Shown: positions 17,982 to 27,618, counted from the first letter of the stretch. The stretch is DNA of 64,000 bases from Parathalassolituus penaei (GCF_026626885.1 NZ_JAPNOA010000019.1:1-64000), one strand, 5' to 3'. Notes: a model not told the origin generated them from the sequence alone. Program-made: numbers and translations.

Positions 17982-19222
17982 GCCGTCAAATTGAAGTGTA
18001 TGGAGACTGGCTGGGGGAAAAGCCGCTTTTGATCGGGACTCTGATGGCAAATCAGGCCCGAGGCAAAGAGCATTTCAGTTTTGCTTATGCCAGGGATTGG
18101 CTGGCTCGCGAAGATGCCCTGTATCTGCGCATTGATCCGGAGTTGTTGTTATTTCAAGGGGCGCAACACTCGCAGGATGACCGTAACTTCAGAACCTTTC
18201 TGGACTCCTGTCCGGATCGCTGGGGCCGGTTATTAATGCAACGTCGCGAGGCCGTTTTGGCTCGCCAGCAGAATCGAAAAGCCAGAACCCTGCTCGACAG
18301 TGATTATCTGCTGGGTGTTTACGATGAATGCCGCATGGGGGCCATGCGTTATAAAACCGAACCTGATGGGGCATTTCTCAATAACGATCACCGGCTTGCC
18401 GCTCCTCCCATGACCTCACTGCGAGAGCTTGAGCAGGCCGCCCGCAATATTGAAATGCATAACGATCCGGATGATCCGGAGTACATCAAGTGGTTGTTTA
18501 TGCTGATTTCTCCGGGGTCATCTTTGGGAGGAGCACGCCCGAAGGCGTCAGTAACCGATGAACAAGGCGATCTATGGATTGCCAAATTTCCCAGTCGCTA
18601 CGACGACCACGACGTGGGAGCCTGGGAGTATCTGACATATCAATTGGCCATTCAGGCGGGTATCGATATGGCCGAGTGCCGAATTGAGCGATACCACTCG
18701 GATCACCACACGTTTCTGGCCAAACGCTTTGATCGTATGGAAAAGCGACGCCTGCATTTTTCTTCCGCCATGACCCAGTTGGGTTACTACGATGGTGACA
18801 CTGGCGCGAGTTATCTGGAGTTGGCTGAGTTTCTGGTTCACCACGGCAGCAATACCCGAGCCGATCTTGAACAGCTATGGCGGCGAATTGTGTTCAACAT
18901 TGCGGTATCCAACAGTGACGATCATCTGCGCAATCACGGATTTCTGTTTCAGAACAGAGGTTGGCGCTTGTCACCGGCCTATGACATTAACCCGGTCCCT
19001 GCTGCTCAGGGCCTGCATCTCAATATCGACGATAAAGACAACAGCCTGAGTTACGAACTCGCTTTCGAAGTCATTCCGTTCTTCCAATTGGAAGAGGACA
19101 AGGCAGAACAGATATTTGTCGAAGTGATTCAGGCGGTATCGCAATGGCAGCAGGTGGCGACCCGGATTGGAATCAGCCGAGCCGAACAGGAACAGATGCG
19201 TTCTGCATTTAATACTGGATAA
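17978..19222 (+). CDS. hipA: HipA-family kinase toxin
   Basis: 414 residues. The Gly-rich loop GSSLGGARPKA (about 180-190) binds ATP, WIAKFPS supplies the catalytic lysine, SNSDDHLRNHG (about 311-321) is the catalytic loop and AYDIN holds the metal-binding Asp. HipA kinases phosphorylate glutamyl-tRNA synthetase or related targets and induce persistence. All key residues are present, so it is probably active. It is coupled to the antitoxin gene and followed by a terminator. Confidence 0.9.
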   Translation: MSRQIEVYGDWLGEKPLLIGTLMANQARGKEHFSFAYARDWLAREDALYLRIDPELLLFQGAQHSQDDRNFRTFLDSCPDRWGRLLMQRREAVLARQQNRKARTLLDSDYLLGVYDECRMGAMRYKTEPDGAFLNNDHRLAAPPMTSLRELEQAARNIEMHNDPDDPEYIKWLFMLISPGSSLGGARPKASVTDEQGDLWIAKFPSRYDDHDVGAWEYLTYQLAIQAGIDMAECRIERYHSDHHTFLAKRFDRMEKRRLHFSSAMTQLGYYDGDTGASYLELAEFLVHHGSNTRADLEQLWRRIVFNIAVSNSDDHLRNHGFLFQNRGWRLSPAYDINPVPAAQGLHLNIDDKDNSLSYELAFEVIPFFQLEEDKAEQIFVEVIQAVSQWQQVATRIGISRAEQEQMRSAFNTG

Positions 19223-19225
19223 AAC

Positions 19226-19255
19226 AAAACCCCGTTGCTTGCGCTCCGGGGTTTT
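19226..19255. terminator. Terminator behind hipA
   Basis: AAAACCCCG and CGGGGTTTT pair around TTGCTTGCGCTC, four bases after the hipA stop. It is the third member of the repeated hairpin set. Confidence 0.8.
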
Positions 19256-19326
19256 ATGTTTCGAACGCCTGATCAGTTCGCTGACTGACGTTGCTTCCAC
19301 ACAGGAGCGGGAGCAACGAAGGGCTT

Positions 19327-20385
19327 TTACAGCTCTTCCAGGGTCTTTTCTTTCAGCAGACCGCGTTCTTTGGCCATGGTCATGGCGGTGTCGATGATCA
19401 TGTCTTCCTGACCACCAATCATCTTCTTGCGGCCGAGTTCCACCAGTACGTCACGGGCCGGTACGCCGAAGCGTTCGGCGGCGCGTTTGGCGTGCAGCAG
19501 GAAGGTGGAGTACACACCGGCGTAGCCGAGGGTCAGGGAGTCGCGGTCGATACGTACCGGTTTTTCCATTACCGGTACGATCACGTCTTCGGCGAGGTCC
19601 ATGAGTTTGAACAGGTCGGTGCCGGTGTTGGCGCCCATACGTTCAACCACGGCGACGAACACTTCCAGCGGGGTGTTGCCTGCGCCTGCGCCCATACCGG
19701 CGACGGAGGCGTCGATGCGGGAGGCACCGGCTTCAACGGCGGCGATGGAGTTGGCGATGCCCATGCCCATGTTGTGGTGGCCGTGGAAACCGATTTCGGT
19801 TTTCGGGTCGAGGGCGTCACGCAGGGCTTCGATGCGTTCGGTCACGTCTTCCGGCAGCATAAAGCCGGCGGAGTCGGTCACGTACACCGTCTGGGCGCCG
19901 TAGGATTCCATCAGTTTGGCCTGTTTAACCAGACCTTTGGCGTCGTTGAGGTGCGCCATCATCAGGAAGCCGGTGGTGTCCATGCCGAGTTCACGGGCAC
20001 AGGCAATGTGCTGTGGTGAGGTGTCAGCTTCGGTGCAGTGAGTCGCCACGTGCACGGAACGGGCGCCTTCTTTATAGGCACTTTTCAGTTCGCGCATGGT
20101 GCCGAGGCCTGGCAGCAGCAGTACCGATACCTTGGCGTTCTTCACCGCCGAGGCCACGGCGCTGATGTATTCCTCGTTGGAGGCCAGGGCAAAACCGTGT
20201 TGCAGGGAGTTGCCGCCCAGACCGGCACCGTGGGTGCATTGCAGGTACGGGATACCGGCATCGTCCAGACCTTTGGCGATACGGACCATCTCGGCAACAC
20301 TGATCTGTTCACGCTTGGCGTGCATGCCATCACGCAGACACATGTCGTGCAGGGTGATGTTTCGACCTTTCAAACGCTTGGCCAT
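19327..20385 (-). CDS. dmpG: 4-hydroxy-2-oxovalerate aldolase
   Basis: 352 residues from ATG 20385, with GGAGG seven bases upstream. The N-terminal TIM barrel begins [18 protein letters not shown] (metal-binding Asp) and continues with [14 protein letters not shown] (His-x-His metal ligands), as in the HMG-CoA lyase-like DmpG/MhpE family. It cleaves 4-hydroxy-2-oxovalerate to pyruvate and acetaldehyde, and channels acetaldehyde to DmpF. It starts two bases after the dmpF stop. It is the last gene of the lower meta-pathway operon. Confidence 0.95.
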   Translation of the reverse strand: MAKRLKGRNITLHDMCLRDGMHAKREQISVAEMVRIAKGLDDAGIPYLQCTHGAGLGGNSLQHGFALASNEEYISAVASAVKNAKVSVLLLPGLGTMRELKSAYKEGARSVHVATHCTEADTSPQHIACARELGMDTTGFLMMAHLNDAKGLVKQAKLMESYGAQTVYVTDSAGFMLPEDVTERIEALRDALDPKTEIGFHGHHNMGMGIANSIAAVEAGASRIDASVAGMGAGAGNTPLEVFVAVVERMGANTGTDLFKLMDLAEDVIVPVMEKPVRIDRDSLTLGYAGVYSTFLLHAKRAAERFGVPARDVLVELGRKKMIGGQEDMIIDTAMTMAKERGLLKEKTLEEL

Positions 20386-20387
20386 GA

Positions 20388-21311
20388 TCAAGCCTCCTGT
20401 GCTTTGAGGTTGTATTCGCCCGCCAGCATTTTCTCGGCGAACATTTCAGCGGTACGAGTACCGGCGGCGGTCATGATGTCGAGGTTACCGGCGTAGGTCG
20501 GCAGGTAATCCCCCAGGCCAGCCACTTCCATAAACACCGCAACACGATGGCCTTGCGGCACTTCGTCGAACACCGGGCCGTTAACCAGACGGTAGCCAGG
20601 TACGTACTTCTGGACTTCCTTGATCATCTTCAGCACTGAACGGGTGATAGCCTCTTCATCTGGCTTATCAGCGGTCAGGCAATAGATGGTGTTACGCATG
20701 ATCATCGGCGGTTCGGCCGGGTTGATGATGCACAGCGCCTTGCCCTTTTTGGCGCCGCCGACTTTTTCGATGGCGTTGGAGGTGGTGTAGGTGAACTCGT
20801 CGAGGTTGGCGCGAGTACCCGGGCCTACGGATTTGGACGACAGCGAGGCAATGATCTCGGCGTATTCAACGGTCTGGATCTGCGATACCGCGTTCACAAT
20901 CGGGATAGTGGCCTGACCGGCGCAGCTGATCATGTTGACGTTCTTTTCGGCGCGTTCGGCGTGTTCTTTCAGGTTCACCGGTGGCACACACAGCGGGCCA
21001 ATCGCTGCCGGGGTCAGGTCGATCATCAGCACGCCCAGCTCGTTGAGCTTGCGCGAGTTTTCGGCGTGCACGTAGGCAGAAGTAGCGTCGAATGCGATCT
21101 GGATTTCATCCGCCAGCACGTGTGGCAGCAGGCCATCCACACCCAGGTGGGTGGTTTTCAGGCCCATGGCGGCGGCGCGTTTCAGGCCTTCGGATTCCGG
21201 GTCGATCCCCACCATCCATACAGGTTCCAGCACCGGGCTGCGTTTGATCTTGTAGATCAGGTCGGTGCCGATGTTGCCGGAACCGATCAGGGCACATTTG
21301 ATTTTGGCCAT
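20388..21311 (-). CDS. dmpF: Acetaldehyde dehydrogenase (acylating)
   Basis: 307 residues from ATG 21311, preceded by AAGGAG. A Rossmann motif [10 protein letters not shown], the catalytic-Cys region [12 protein letters not shown] and the conserved [17 protein letters not shown] identify the MhpF/DmpF family. It converts acetaldehyde plus CoA and NAD+ to acetyl-CoA in complex with the aldolase. The upstream 28 bases separate it from the tautomerase gene. Confidence 0.95.
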   Translation of the reverse strand: MAKIKCALIGSGNIGTDLIYKIKRSPVLEPVWMVGIDPESEGLKRAAAMGLKTTHLGVDGLLPHVLADEIQIAFDATSAYVHAENSRKLNELGVLMIDLTPAAIGPLCVPPVNLKEHAERAEKNVNMISCAGQATIPIVNAVSQIQTVEYAEIIASLSSKSVGPGTRANLDEFTYTTSNAIEKVGGAKKGKALCIINPAEPPMIMRNTIYCLTADKPDEEAITRSVLKMIKEVQKYVPGYRLVNGPVFDEVPQGHRVAVFMEVAGLGDYLPTYAGNLDIMTAAGTRTAEMFAEKMLAGEYNLKAQEA

Positions 21312-21339
21312 GATGTTCTCCTTGAAGGGGTTGATGGGC

Positions 21340-21597
21340 TCAGTCGGCCTTATTGGCAGAAGCAGCAGAATCGGCGGCTTGTGCAGCAGCTGCCTGTGCG
21401 GCGGCGGCCTGATCAGAAGCACGACCGGCCTTGCCGCCGACAAAAAACTCGCCGTTCTTGTGTTCGGTAATCAGGATACGAACGGTCATCGGGCTGCAAT
21501 CCAGCGCTTCAACGCAGGCAGCGGTGACCTTCTCGGCCAGACGCGCTTTCTCTTCGAGAGAACGCCCTTCCAGCATGTGCATTTCGATAATAGGCAT
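21340..21597 (-). CDS. dmpI: 4-oxalocrotonate tautomerase with long Ala tail
   Basis: 85 residues starting [13 protein letters not shown], with catalytic Pro after Met removal. Residues 1-60 match the 4-OT family (usual length 62-63). The remaining 25 residues are an Ala/Gln-rich tail ([16 protein letters not shown]) not seen in classical members. It converts 2-hydroxymuconate to 2-oxo-3-hexenedioate. The gene lies between dmpH and dmpF. Confidence 0.92.
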   Translation of the reverse strand: MPIIEMHMLEGRSLEEKARLAEKVTAACVEALDCSPMTVRILITEHKNGEFFVGGKAGRASDQAAAAQAAAAQAADSAASANKAD

Positions 21598-21653
21598 GAG
21601 TACGCCCTCGTTTTTATTGTGTGGCCGGGCCTGCCAAGCAGGCCGGGCTTGGG

Positions 21654-22457
21654 TTATTCAGTGAACGAAACCGATACGGTGCCGAGTTCCTGGAAGCGGG
21701 CGCTGACAAAATCACCCGGCTGCACGGCAACCGCAGCGGTAATGCCACCACTCATCACGAAGCTGCCCTTCGGCAAGTATTCACCCATGCCGTGCAGGAT
21801 ATTCACCAGCATGGCGACTGCTTCTGCCGGGTTGTTCATCACAGCGGCTCCAGCGCCCATTTCGACGATTTCGCCGTTCTTTTCCATCACCACGCCGAGG
21901 GTGCGCAGGTCCAGCTCACTGGCGTAACGCGGACGACCGCCACCCACAAAACGGGCCGACGAGCCGTTATCGGCAATCACGCTTTGCAGGTCGAAGCTGA
22001 ACTTCTGGAAACGCGAGTCGATGATTTCGATAGCAGGCAGCACGTAATCGGTAGCAGCTAACACCTGTTCGGCAGTGCAGCGTGGGCCTTCGAGGTCCTG
22101 GCTGGTGACAAAGGCGATTTCACACTCAACGCGCGGATGCACCAGCGCACCAACGGAAATCTTGCCGCCTTCCGGCACCGCCATACGGTCGGTGAGGAAA
22201 CCAATCGACGGCACTTCGACGCCCATCTGTTTCATCTTGGCCTTGGAAGTCAGGCCGGCTTTCCAGCCCACCAGCTTGTGGCCCTTTTCGATAAAACGTT
22301 TGCGCAGTTCGGTCTGGATGGCGTAACCGTCATCCATGGTCATCGACGGGTATTCGTCGGTGAGCTTCGGAATCGCCACCGCCCGCATCTGTGCGCCTTC
22401 AACGCGCTCACACAGACGCACGATGTCTTCACGGCTCAGAGTAATGTTCTTGCTCAT
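21654..22457 (-). CDS. dmpH: 4-oxalocrotonate decarboxylase
   Basis: 267 residues of the FAH-like hydratase/decarboxylase family. Blocks such as VGWKAGLTSKAKMKQMGVEVP, EIIDSR and TLGVVMEKNGEIVEMGAGAAV agree with XylI/DmpH rather than the hydratase DmpE. With Mg2+ it decarboxylates 2-oxo-3-hexenedioate to 2-hydroxypenta-2,4-dienoate, and is known to act in a complex with DmpE. It overlaps dmpE by ATGA (22454-22457). Confidence 0.93.
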   Translation of the reverse strand: MSKNITLSREDIVRLCERVEGAQMRAVAIPKLTDEYPSMTMDDGYAIQTELRKRFIEKGHKLVGWKAGLTSKAKMKQMGVEVPSIGFLTDRMAVPEGGKISVGALVHPRVECEIAFVTSQDLEGPRCTAEQVLAATDYVLPAIEIIDSRFQKFSFDLQSVIADNGSSARFVGGGRPRYASELDLRTLGVVMEKNGEIVEMGAGAAVMNNPAEAVAMLVNILHGMGEYLPKGSFVMSGGITAAVAVQPGDFVSARFQELGTVSVSFTE

Positions 22458-23278
22458 GCCTGCTGCTCCTGTGTTTTACGCTGCACGGCGGTGCGGCCCT
22501 TGAAGCTGACGCTGCAGCTACCCAGCCCACCCACGGTGCAGGTGAGGGTGTCGCCATCGGCGATGTCCACCAGCTGGGATTGCGAGCCCGACAGAATCAC
22601 TTCACCGGCCTTGAACGGAATACCGAGCGCGCCAAGGGTGTTGGCCAGCCAGGCCACGGCGTTGGCCGGGCTGCCTTGTACGGCGGCACCGGCAGAAGTG
22701 CTCAGCAACTCGCCGTTTTTCTCCAGCACCATACCGGCCAGGGTCAGGTCGAGTTTTTTCGGATCACCACGGGTTTCCCCCAGCACGTACACACCACAGG
22801 AGGCGTTGTCGGCCACGGTGTCCTGAATGCGGATCTTCCAGTTGTCGATACGGGAATCGACGATCTCGAAGCAGGGCACCACGTAGTCGGTGGCGCGAAT
22901 CACGTCCATGGCAGTAATGCCGGGGCCGACCAGATCTTCCTTGAGGATAAACGCCAGCTCGGCTTCCGCTTTCGGCTGGATCAGCTCATCCAGATTCATC
23001 ACGTCGCCTTCGGCGTAAATCATGTTGGAGGTCAGCTGACCAAAGTCCGGCTGATACACGCCCAGAAACTGCTGTACCGGCTTGCTGGTCACACCGATCT
23101 TTTTGCCCACCACCACTTCACCGGCTTGCAGGCGGCGTTCAATAAAACGCTCCTGAATCTGGTAGGCGTCTTCGAGGGTGATCTCCGGGTACTGCTCGGT
23201 GAACGGCACCAGGGTTTTCTGTTCCACAAAGGCTTCGTACAAGCGGTCGCCGAGGCGAGTAATCAGGTTGTTATCCAT
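22454..23278 (-). CDS. dmpE: 2-hydroxypenta-2,4-dienoate hydratase
   Basis: 274 residues of the same fold family as DmpH. The N-terminus (LGDRLYEAFVEQKTLVPFTEQYPEITLEDAYQIQ) and KKIGVTSKPVQQFLGVYQPDFG follow the XylJ/DmpE/MhpD pattern. It hydrates the dienol to 4-hydroxy-2-oxovalerate. The C-terminal end has a short basic extension (RTAVQRKTQEQQA). It is translationally coupled to dmpH and lies nine bases after the dmpC stop. Confidence 0.92.
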   Translation of the reverse strand: MDNNLITRLGDRLYEAFVEQKTLVPFTEQYPEITLEDAYQIQERFIERRLQAGEVVVGKKIGVTSKPVQQFLGVYQPDFGQLTSNMIYAEGDVMNLDELIQPKAEAELAFILKEDLVGPGITAMDVIRATDYVVPCFEIVDSRIDNWKIRIQDTVADNASCGVYVLGETRGDPKKLDLTLAGMVLEKNGELLSTSAGAAVQGSPANAVAWLANTLGALGIPFKAGEVILSGSQSQLVDIADGDTLTCTVGGLGSCSVSFKGRTAVQRKTQEQQA

Positions 23279-23287
23279 GATGCCCCC

Positions 23288-24748
23288 TTACAGCTTCACG
23301 CAGACGTTGCGTAATTCGGTGTAGAACTCCAGCGAGTGCACACCACCCTCACGACCAATACCGGACTGTTTGGTGCCACCAAAAGCGGTGCGCAGGTCGC
23401 GCAGGAACCAGGAGTTGATCCAGGTGATCCCCACGTCGATACGACCGGCCATGCGGTGGGCACGGGTCAGGTTGGTGGTCCAGATGGTGGTAGAAAGGCC
23501 GTATTCGGTATCGTTGGCCTTGGCCACCACTTCGTCTTCGCTGTCGAACGGGCTGATGTGGCAGCACGGCCCGAAGATTTCTTCACGCACCACCGCTGCG
23601 GTTTCTGGCAGGCCGGTCCAGATGGTAGGTTGCACCCAGTTACCTTCGGCCAGTTCGCCCTGCATCTCTGGCACACCACCACCGGTCACCACGGTGGCAC
23701 CTTCTTCAACGGCTTTTTGGTAGTAGCTCAGCACCTTGGTCTGGTGTTCACGGCTGATCAGCGGGCCATAGTTGGAACCGTGATCACTCGGGCGACCAAA
23801 CTTCACACCTTCGGCCTTGGCCTTCAGCGCTGTTACGAACTTGTCGAAAATCGGACGCTCGACGTACACCCGTTCGGTACCCAGACACACTTGCCCGGTG
23901 TTCAGGAAAGCCGAGCGGAAGATGCCGTTAACGGCTTCGTCGAAGTCGGCATCCGCAAATACGATACCGGCGTTTTTGCCGCCCATTTCGAACGACACAT
24001 CACGGGTGCCGGTGGCAGCCGCTTTCATGATGGCGGTGCCGGTGCGGGTTTCGCCGGTGAAGGTGATGGCATCCACACCCGGATGGGAGGTAATAAATTC
24101 ACCGGCGGAGTCCGGGCCAAAACCGTTCACCACGTTGTACACACCGGCCGGAATACCGACCTTGTTCATCACCTCACCCAGCAGGGCGGCGGTGAACGGA
24201 GTTTCTTCAGACGGCTTCACCAGCACGGTGTTACCACAGGCCAGCGCCGGGCCGACTTTCCAGGTCATCAGCAGGAAAGGCGCGTTCCATGGGGAAATCA
24301 CGCCGATGACACCTTTCGGTTTGCGAATGGCGTAGTTGAGCGCACCACGGCCGTCCGGGGTGTCGGTCATAAAGGATTCGGTCGGAACGTTTTTGATAAC
24401 GTCAGCGAAAATCTTGAAGTTGGCAGCACCGCGCGGAATAAACACATGCTTCATCACGTGTTCCGGCTGGCCGGTGTCTTCCATTTCGGCATCCACAAAA
24501 TCGTCGAAACGGCGGGTGATTTCATCGGCCACGGCATACAGCAGATCAACACGCTGATCCTGAGTCAGGCGACCCCACTCGCCATTCAGTGCAGCACGCG
24601 CCGCTTTCACCGCCATATCCACATCGGCATGGCTGGCTTCGGCGATCGAGGCAATCACGCGGTTATCAACGGGGGAGCGTTTTTCAAAGCGGCGGCTGTG
24701 GCTCGCTGGCAGGAAAACACCATTAATGAAGTTATCGATCTGGCGCAT
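23288..24748 (-). CDS. dmpC: 2-hydroxymuconic semialdehyde dehydrogenase, copy 1
   Basis: 486 residues of the aldehyde dehydrogenase superfamily. The active site is NTGQVCLGTE (nucleophile Cys) with the general-base Glu in FEMGGKN, and VISPWNAPF begins the NAD-binding block. It matches XylG/DmpC, which oxidises the ring-cleavage aldehyde to 2-hydroxymuconate. It is first in the minus-strand lower-pathway operon, and a LysR-type box lies 85-105 bases upstream. A close paralogue lies at 49426-50889. Confidence 0.93.
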   Translation of the reverse strand: MRQIDNFINGVFLPASHSRRFEKRSPVDNRVIASIAEASHADVDMAVKAARAALNGEWGRLTQDQRVDLLYAVADEITRRFDDFVDAEMEDTGQPEHVMKHVFIPRGAANFKIFADVIKNVPTESFMTDTPDGRGALNYAIRKPKGVIGVISPWNAPFLLMTWKVGPALACGNTVLVKPSEETPFTAALLGEVMNKVGIPAGVYNVVNGFGPDSAGEFITSHPGVDAITFTGETRTGTAIMKAAATGTRDVSFEMGGKNAGIVFADADFDEAVNGIFRSAFLNTGQVCLGTERVYVERPIFDKFVTALKAKAEGVKFGRPSDHGSNYGPLISREHQTKVLSYYQKAVEEGATVVTGGGVPEMQGELAEGNWVQPTIWTGLPETAAVVREEIFGPCCHISPFDSEDEVVAKANDTEYGLSTTIWTTNLTRAHRMAGRIDVGITWINSWFLRDLRTAFGGTKQSGIGREGGVHSLEFYTELRNVCVKL

Positions 24749-24832
24749 ATCTGGAACCTCGACCTGTTTTTGTATTGATTGCTGGTCGCCGGGAAGCAGC
24801 GGATTCAGAGGTCAGGTTAGAGAAAGCGTCAC

Positions 24833-24853
24833 ATACCATCTAATACTATTTAA
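24833..24853. promoter_or_regulatory. LysR-type box between dmpC and GlcG-like genes
   Basis: The sequence starting ATACCATCTAATACTATT follows the same pattern as 38671-38691 (3 of 21 bases differ) and is related to 7756. It lies in the 307-base divergent region between dmpC and the GlcG-like gene. A separate palindrome GATACC-CTCAG-GGTATC is at 24868-24884. No sigma-54 site was seen in this region. Confidence 0.55.
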
Positions 24854-25055
24854 TTGCCTGCTCGATACCCTCAGGGTATCAAAACCACCATTATCGGGAT
24901 TACAAAGGCCGATGATTCCAGCAGCGGGTTGCTCTGCTCCTCAGCGCGACGGCAGACGTGCACAAAAGGGGGGTCAATATCCCGTTTTTGTTACTGTTGA
25001 GGACCGGCCACGCTGGTTACCATGGCGCTTCCTAACACGGCTAAAGGAGCCCGCC

Positions 25056-25457
25056 ATGACCCGTTTGACCGACCTGCAAATCCGCCAGATGCTCAGCAAG
25101 GCAGTAGAAAAAGCCGAGGAAATTGGCGTTCAGATCTGTGTTGCCGTGGTAGACGACGGTGCCAACCTGCAAGGATTCCTGCGTATGGACAAAGCCCGCC
25201 TGGGCCCGGTAGACGTCAGCCAACGCAAAGCCAAAACCGCGCTGTATTTCCATGCCGACACCGGCGATTTCGGCAAGGTCATGCGCGAAGCACACCTCAC
25301 CGGTATTGAACTGATCGGCGGCGGCCTCACCGGATTCGCCGGCGGCCTGCCGATTCGCATGGACGGAGAAGTGATTGGGGGCATCGGCGTATCCGGCGCC
25401 ACCGCCGAACAGGATAAAGAAGTCGCGGAATACGCCCTGCAGGTACTGCTGCAGTAA
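25056..25457 (+). CDS. GlcG/HbpS-family (DUF336) protein
   Basis: 133 residues from ATG 25056, preceded by AAAGGAG. The family signature is seen in VCVAVVDDGANL-like and GGLTGFAGGLPIR segments, ending with VIGGIGVSGATAEQDKEVAEYAL. GlcG/HbpS-type proteins bind haem or act in small-molecule metabolism, and often accompany catabolic operons. It is divergent from dmpC and shares its upstream region. Function here is unknown. Confidence 0.85.
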   Translation: MTRLTDLQIRQMLSKAVEKAEEIGVQICVAVVDDGANLQGFLRMDKARLGPVDVSQRKAKTALYFHADTGDFGKVMREAHLTGIELIGGGLTGFAGGLPIRMDGEVIGGIGVSGATAEQDKEVAEYALQVLLQ

Positions 25458-25465
25458 AGATTCTG

Positions 25466-25810
25466 GTCGGGCGTCGGGCGTCGGGCGCGATTTTTTGTGG
25501 GCATAAATGCCCACTCTACAAACGAGCATCTATTTACACCGATTTAACCCAGCTCCGCTGGCTGCCCAATGCCCATCTGGGCGAGCCGGGATTCACCGCA
25601 ACGGCCGACCCAGCCGGGGCATGGATGCCCCGCAAGGCCCGTTGGTACAGGGATGTACCATCGGGCCGGGGTCGATCAGCCGTTGTCGGTGAATACCGGA
25701 AAAACGAGCCCAGCAGGGCAAAAGCAGGGGGAGGCCCGCCCGGCCGGGGGACAAGGTCCCCCAAGAGGGCAAGCGGACTGGCAAATTAACAAGCCGAGTA
25801 GCCGCCAGAA
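25466..25810. repeat. Structured repeat family, array A, unit 1
   Basis: First of three tandem units with a 345-base period. It begins with three GTCGGGC-type heptamers, then a GTGGGCATAAATGCCCAC hairpin, and a 270-base core rich in hairpins. Core hairpins include GCCC-ATCT-GGGC, GGGGCATGGATGCCCC, TGGTAC-AGGGAT-GTACCA inside GGCCCG/CGGGCC, and GGGGGAC-AAG-GTCCCCC. It carries no gene or transposase. Units 1 and 2 are almost identical. Confidence 0.9.
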
Positions 25811-26155
25811 GTCGGGCGTCGGGCATCGGGCGCGATTTTTTGTGGGCATAAATGCCCACTCTACAAACGAGCATCTATTTACACCGATTTAACCCAGCTC
25901 CGCTGGCTGCCCAATGCCCATCTGGGCGAGCCGGGATTCACCGCAACGGCCGACCCAGCCGGGGCATGGATGCCCCGCAAGGCCCGTTGGTACAGGGATG
26001 TACCATCGGGCCGGGGTCGATCAGCCGTTGTCGGTGAATACCGGAAAAACGAGCCCAGCAGGGCAAAAGCAGGGGGAGGCCCGCCCGGCCGGGGGACAAG
26101 GTCCCCCAAGAGGGCAAGCGGACTGGCAAATTAACAAGCCGAGTAGCCGCCAGAA
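25811..26155. repeat. Structured repeat family, array A, unit 2
   Basis: Direct tandem copy of unit 1, 345 bases, starting GTCGGGCGTCGGGCATCGGG. The stem in the middle keeps TGGTAC/GTACCA. Confidence 0.9.
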
Positions 26156-26500
26156 GTCGGGCGTCGGGCATCGGGCGCGATTTTTTGTGGGCATAAATGC
26201 CCACTCTACAAACGAGCATCTATTTACACCGATTTAACCCAGCTCCGCTGGCTGCCCAATGCCCATCTGGGCGAGCCGGGATTCACCGCAACGGCCGACC
26301 CAGCCGGGGCATGGATGCCCCGCAAGGCCCGTTGGCACAGGGATGTGCCATCGGGCCGGGGGCGAAACGCCGTTGTCGGTGAAAACCGGAGACACGAGCC
26401 CAGCCGGGCAAAAGCAGGGGGAGGCCCGCCCGGCCGGGGGACAAGGTCCCCCAAGAGGGCAAACAGCCTGGCCAATTAACAAGCCGAGTAGCCGCGAAGC
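26156..26500. repeat. Structured repeat family, array A, unit 3
   Basis: Third tandem copy. In the central stem the pair changes to TGGCAC/GTGCCA, a compensatory change relative to units 1 and 2. The right end drifts (GCGAAGC) before a heptamer run. Confidence 0.88.
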
Positions 26501-26528
26501 GTCTGACGTCTGACGTCTGACGTCTGAC
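26501..26528. repeat. Heptamer array (GTCTGAC)4
   Basis: Four exact copies of GTCTGAC close array A. Arrays of the same length but different heptamers occur at 47699-47796 and 49333-49423. Confidence 0.9.
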
Positions 26529-26562
26529 AAAGCAAAAACCGCTGCTTGGCAACAAAACAACC

Positions 26563-27462
26563 TCAACCCACCGGCTTCAGATACCCATCCACCATACAAG
26601 ATCGACTATTCAACCGCTCCACCACATACCGGGCGCGGCTGGTTAACGGCCAGTCCTGACGGAAAATCAGCCACAGGGTATCCCACACCTGCGGGCCGAG
26701 ATCCAGCACCTGAATACGCTCCTGATGCGGATACGCCAGCCGCGCATAACGAGGTAACACAGTAAAACCCAACCCGCGCGCCACCGGTTCCGGTATCAGC
26801 GCCACCTGATTGATAAAGCCTTTACAGGGCAAGGTTTCGACTCCGGGATTGCCCGGAAACCAGCGTGCAAACAGGCGCGTGGCGATCGCCTTGCCATCCG
26901 GATGACCCACAAACCCCAACCGTTGCAGATCGGACCAGTCATTCACGGTTTCACCGGCTGGCACCACCAGCTCCAGCGGTTCGCGACAGAACTGGCTGGA
27001 AAACAGTCGCTCGGAATCCGGCCGGAACGGCAACACCCCGAGGTCCCAGATGCCCGACAATACGCCCTCTTCCACCTCGGCATCCGGCGCGAAACGGTGC
27101 TGCACAATCAGCCCCGGTTTTTCCACCTGCAGGTCGAGCAGGAACGGGTACAACAACATGCCAACACTGCCCGGTGTAATCAGCCGCACATGGCCATCCA
27201 TCGACGTCTGTTCCGCCAGCCGTTGCTGCAAACACTCGTGGGCTTCACGCATGTCCTGCCAGTAGGCCAGCACTGCCTTACCCGCCGGAGTCACTTCAAT
27301 CCGGCGCGGATGACGCAACACCAGCGTGCCGTGTTCGTCCTCCAGATGCCGCACATGCTGGCTCACCGCCGCCTGAGTCAGCCCCAGCACATCGGCCGCA
27401 CGGGTAAAGCTGCCGTGTTCGTTCAGAGCAGCGAAGGATCGTAACCACTGGGGATTAAGCAT
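26563..27462 (-). CDS. LysR-family regulator, divergent from OYE gene
   Basis: 299 residues: an N-terminal winged helix-turn-helix (SFTRAADVLGLTQAAVSQHVRHLE) and a LysR substrate-binding domain. The N-terminus resembles the ArgP/GcvA-like groups, but the ligand cannot be told. It is divergent from the flavin oxidoreductase at 27619. The intergenic region has several AT-rich inverted half-sites (TTATAAATCGGATAA near 27472), so it probably controls that gene and itself. Confidence 0.88.
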   Translation of the reverse strand: MLNPQWLRSFAALNEHGSFTRAADVLGLTQAAVSQHVRHLEDEHGTLVLRHPRRIEVTPAGKAVLAYWQDMREAHECLQQRLAEQTSMDGHVRLITPGSVGMLLYPFLLDLQVEKPGLIVQHRFAPDAEVEEGVLSGIWDLGVLPFRPDSERLFSSQFCREPLELVVPAGETVNDWSDLQRLGFVGHPDGKAIATRLFARWFPGNPGVETLPCKGFINQVALIPEPVARGLGFTVLPRYARLAYPHQERIQVLDLGPQVWDTLWLIFRQDWPLTSRARYVVERLNSRSCMVDGYLKPVG

Positions 27463-27618
27463 AATGAACTCTTATAAATCGGATAAGTCATCACAGGTTC
27501 AACTTATAGCAAACAGCCGATAGCCTATAAAGCACTCTCTGAGTCCTCTGCCGCACGCCAGACCAACGGTCGACACGGCAGGGATTTCCCCCTGATCGAG
27601 CCATCCAAGGAGCCTTGT

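Noticed and set aside
19291-24778. Long plus-strand frames opposite the dmp operon (up to 480 codons)
   Set aside because: They are shadows of the GC-rich minus-strand genes; composition is His/Gly/Val-rich and no motif is present.
24749-25055. Sigma-54 promoter for the lower dmp operon
   Set aside because: No GG-N10-GC element with acceptable match was found on the minus strand; a LysR-type box was seen instead.
25507-26513. Open frames of 60-150 residues in the structured repeats on both strands, also at 47644-49321
   Set aside because: They come from GC-rich palindromic DNA; the compensatory stem changes alter the encoded residues freely while pairing is conserved, and no start or ribosome site is consistent, so they are not genes.
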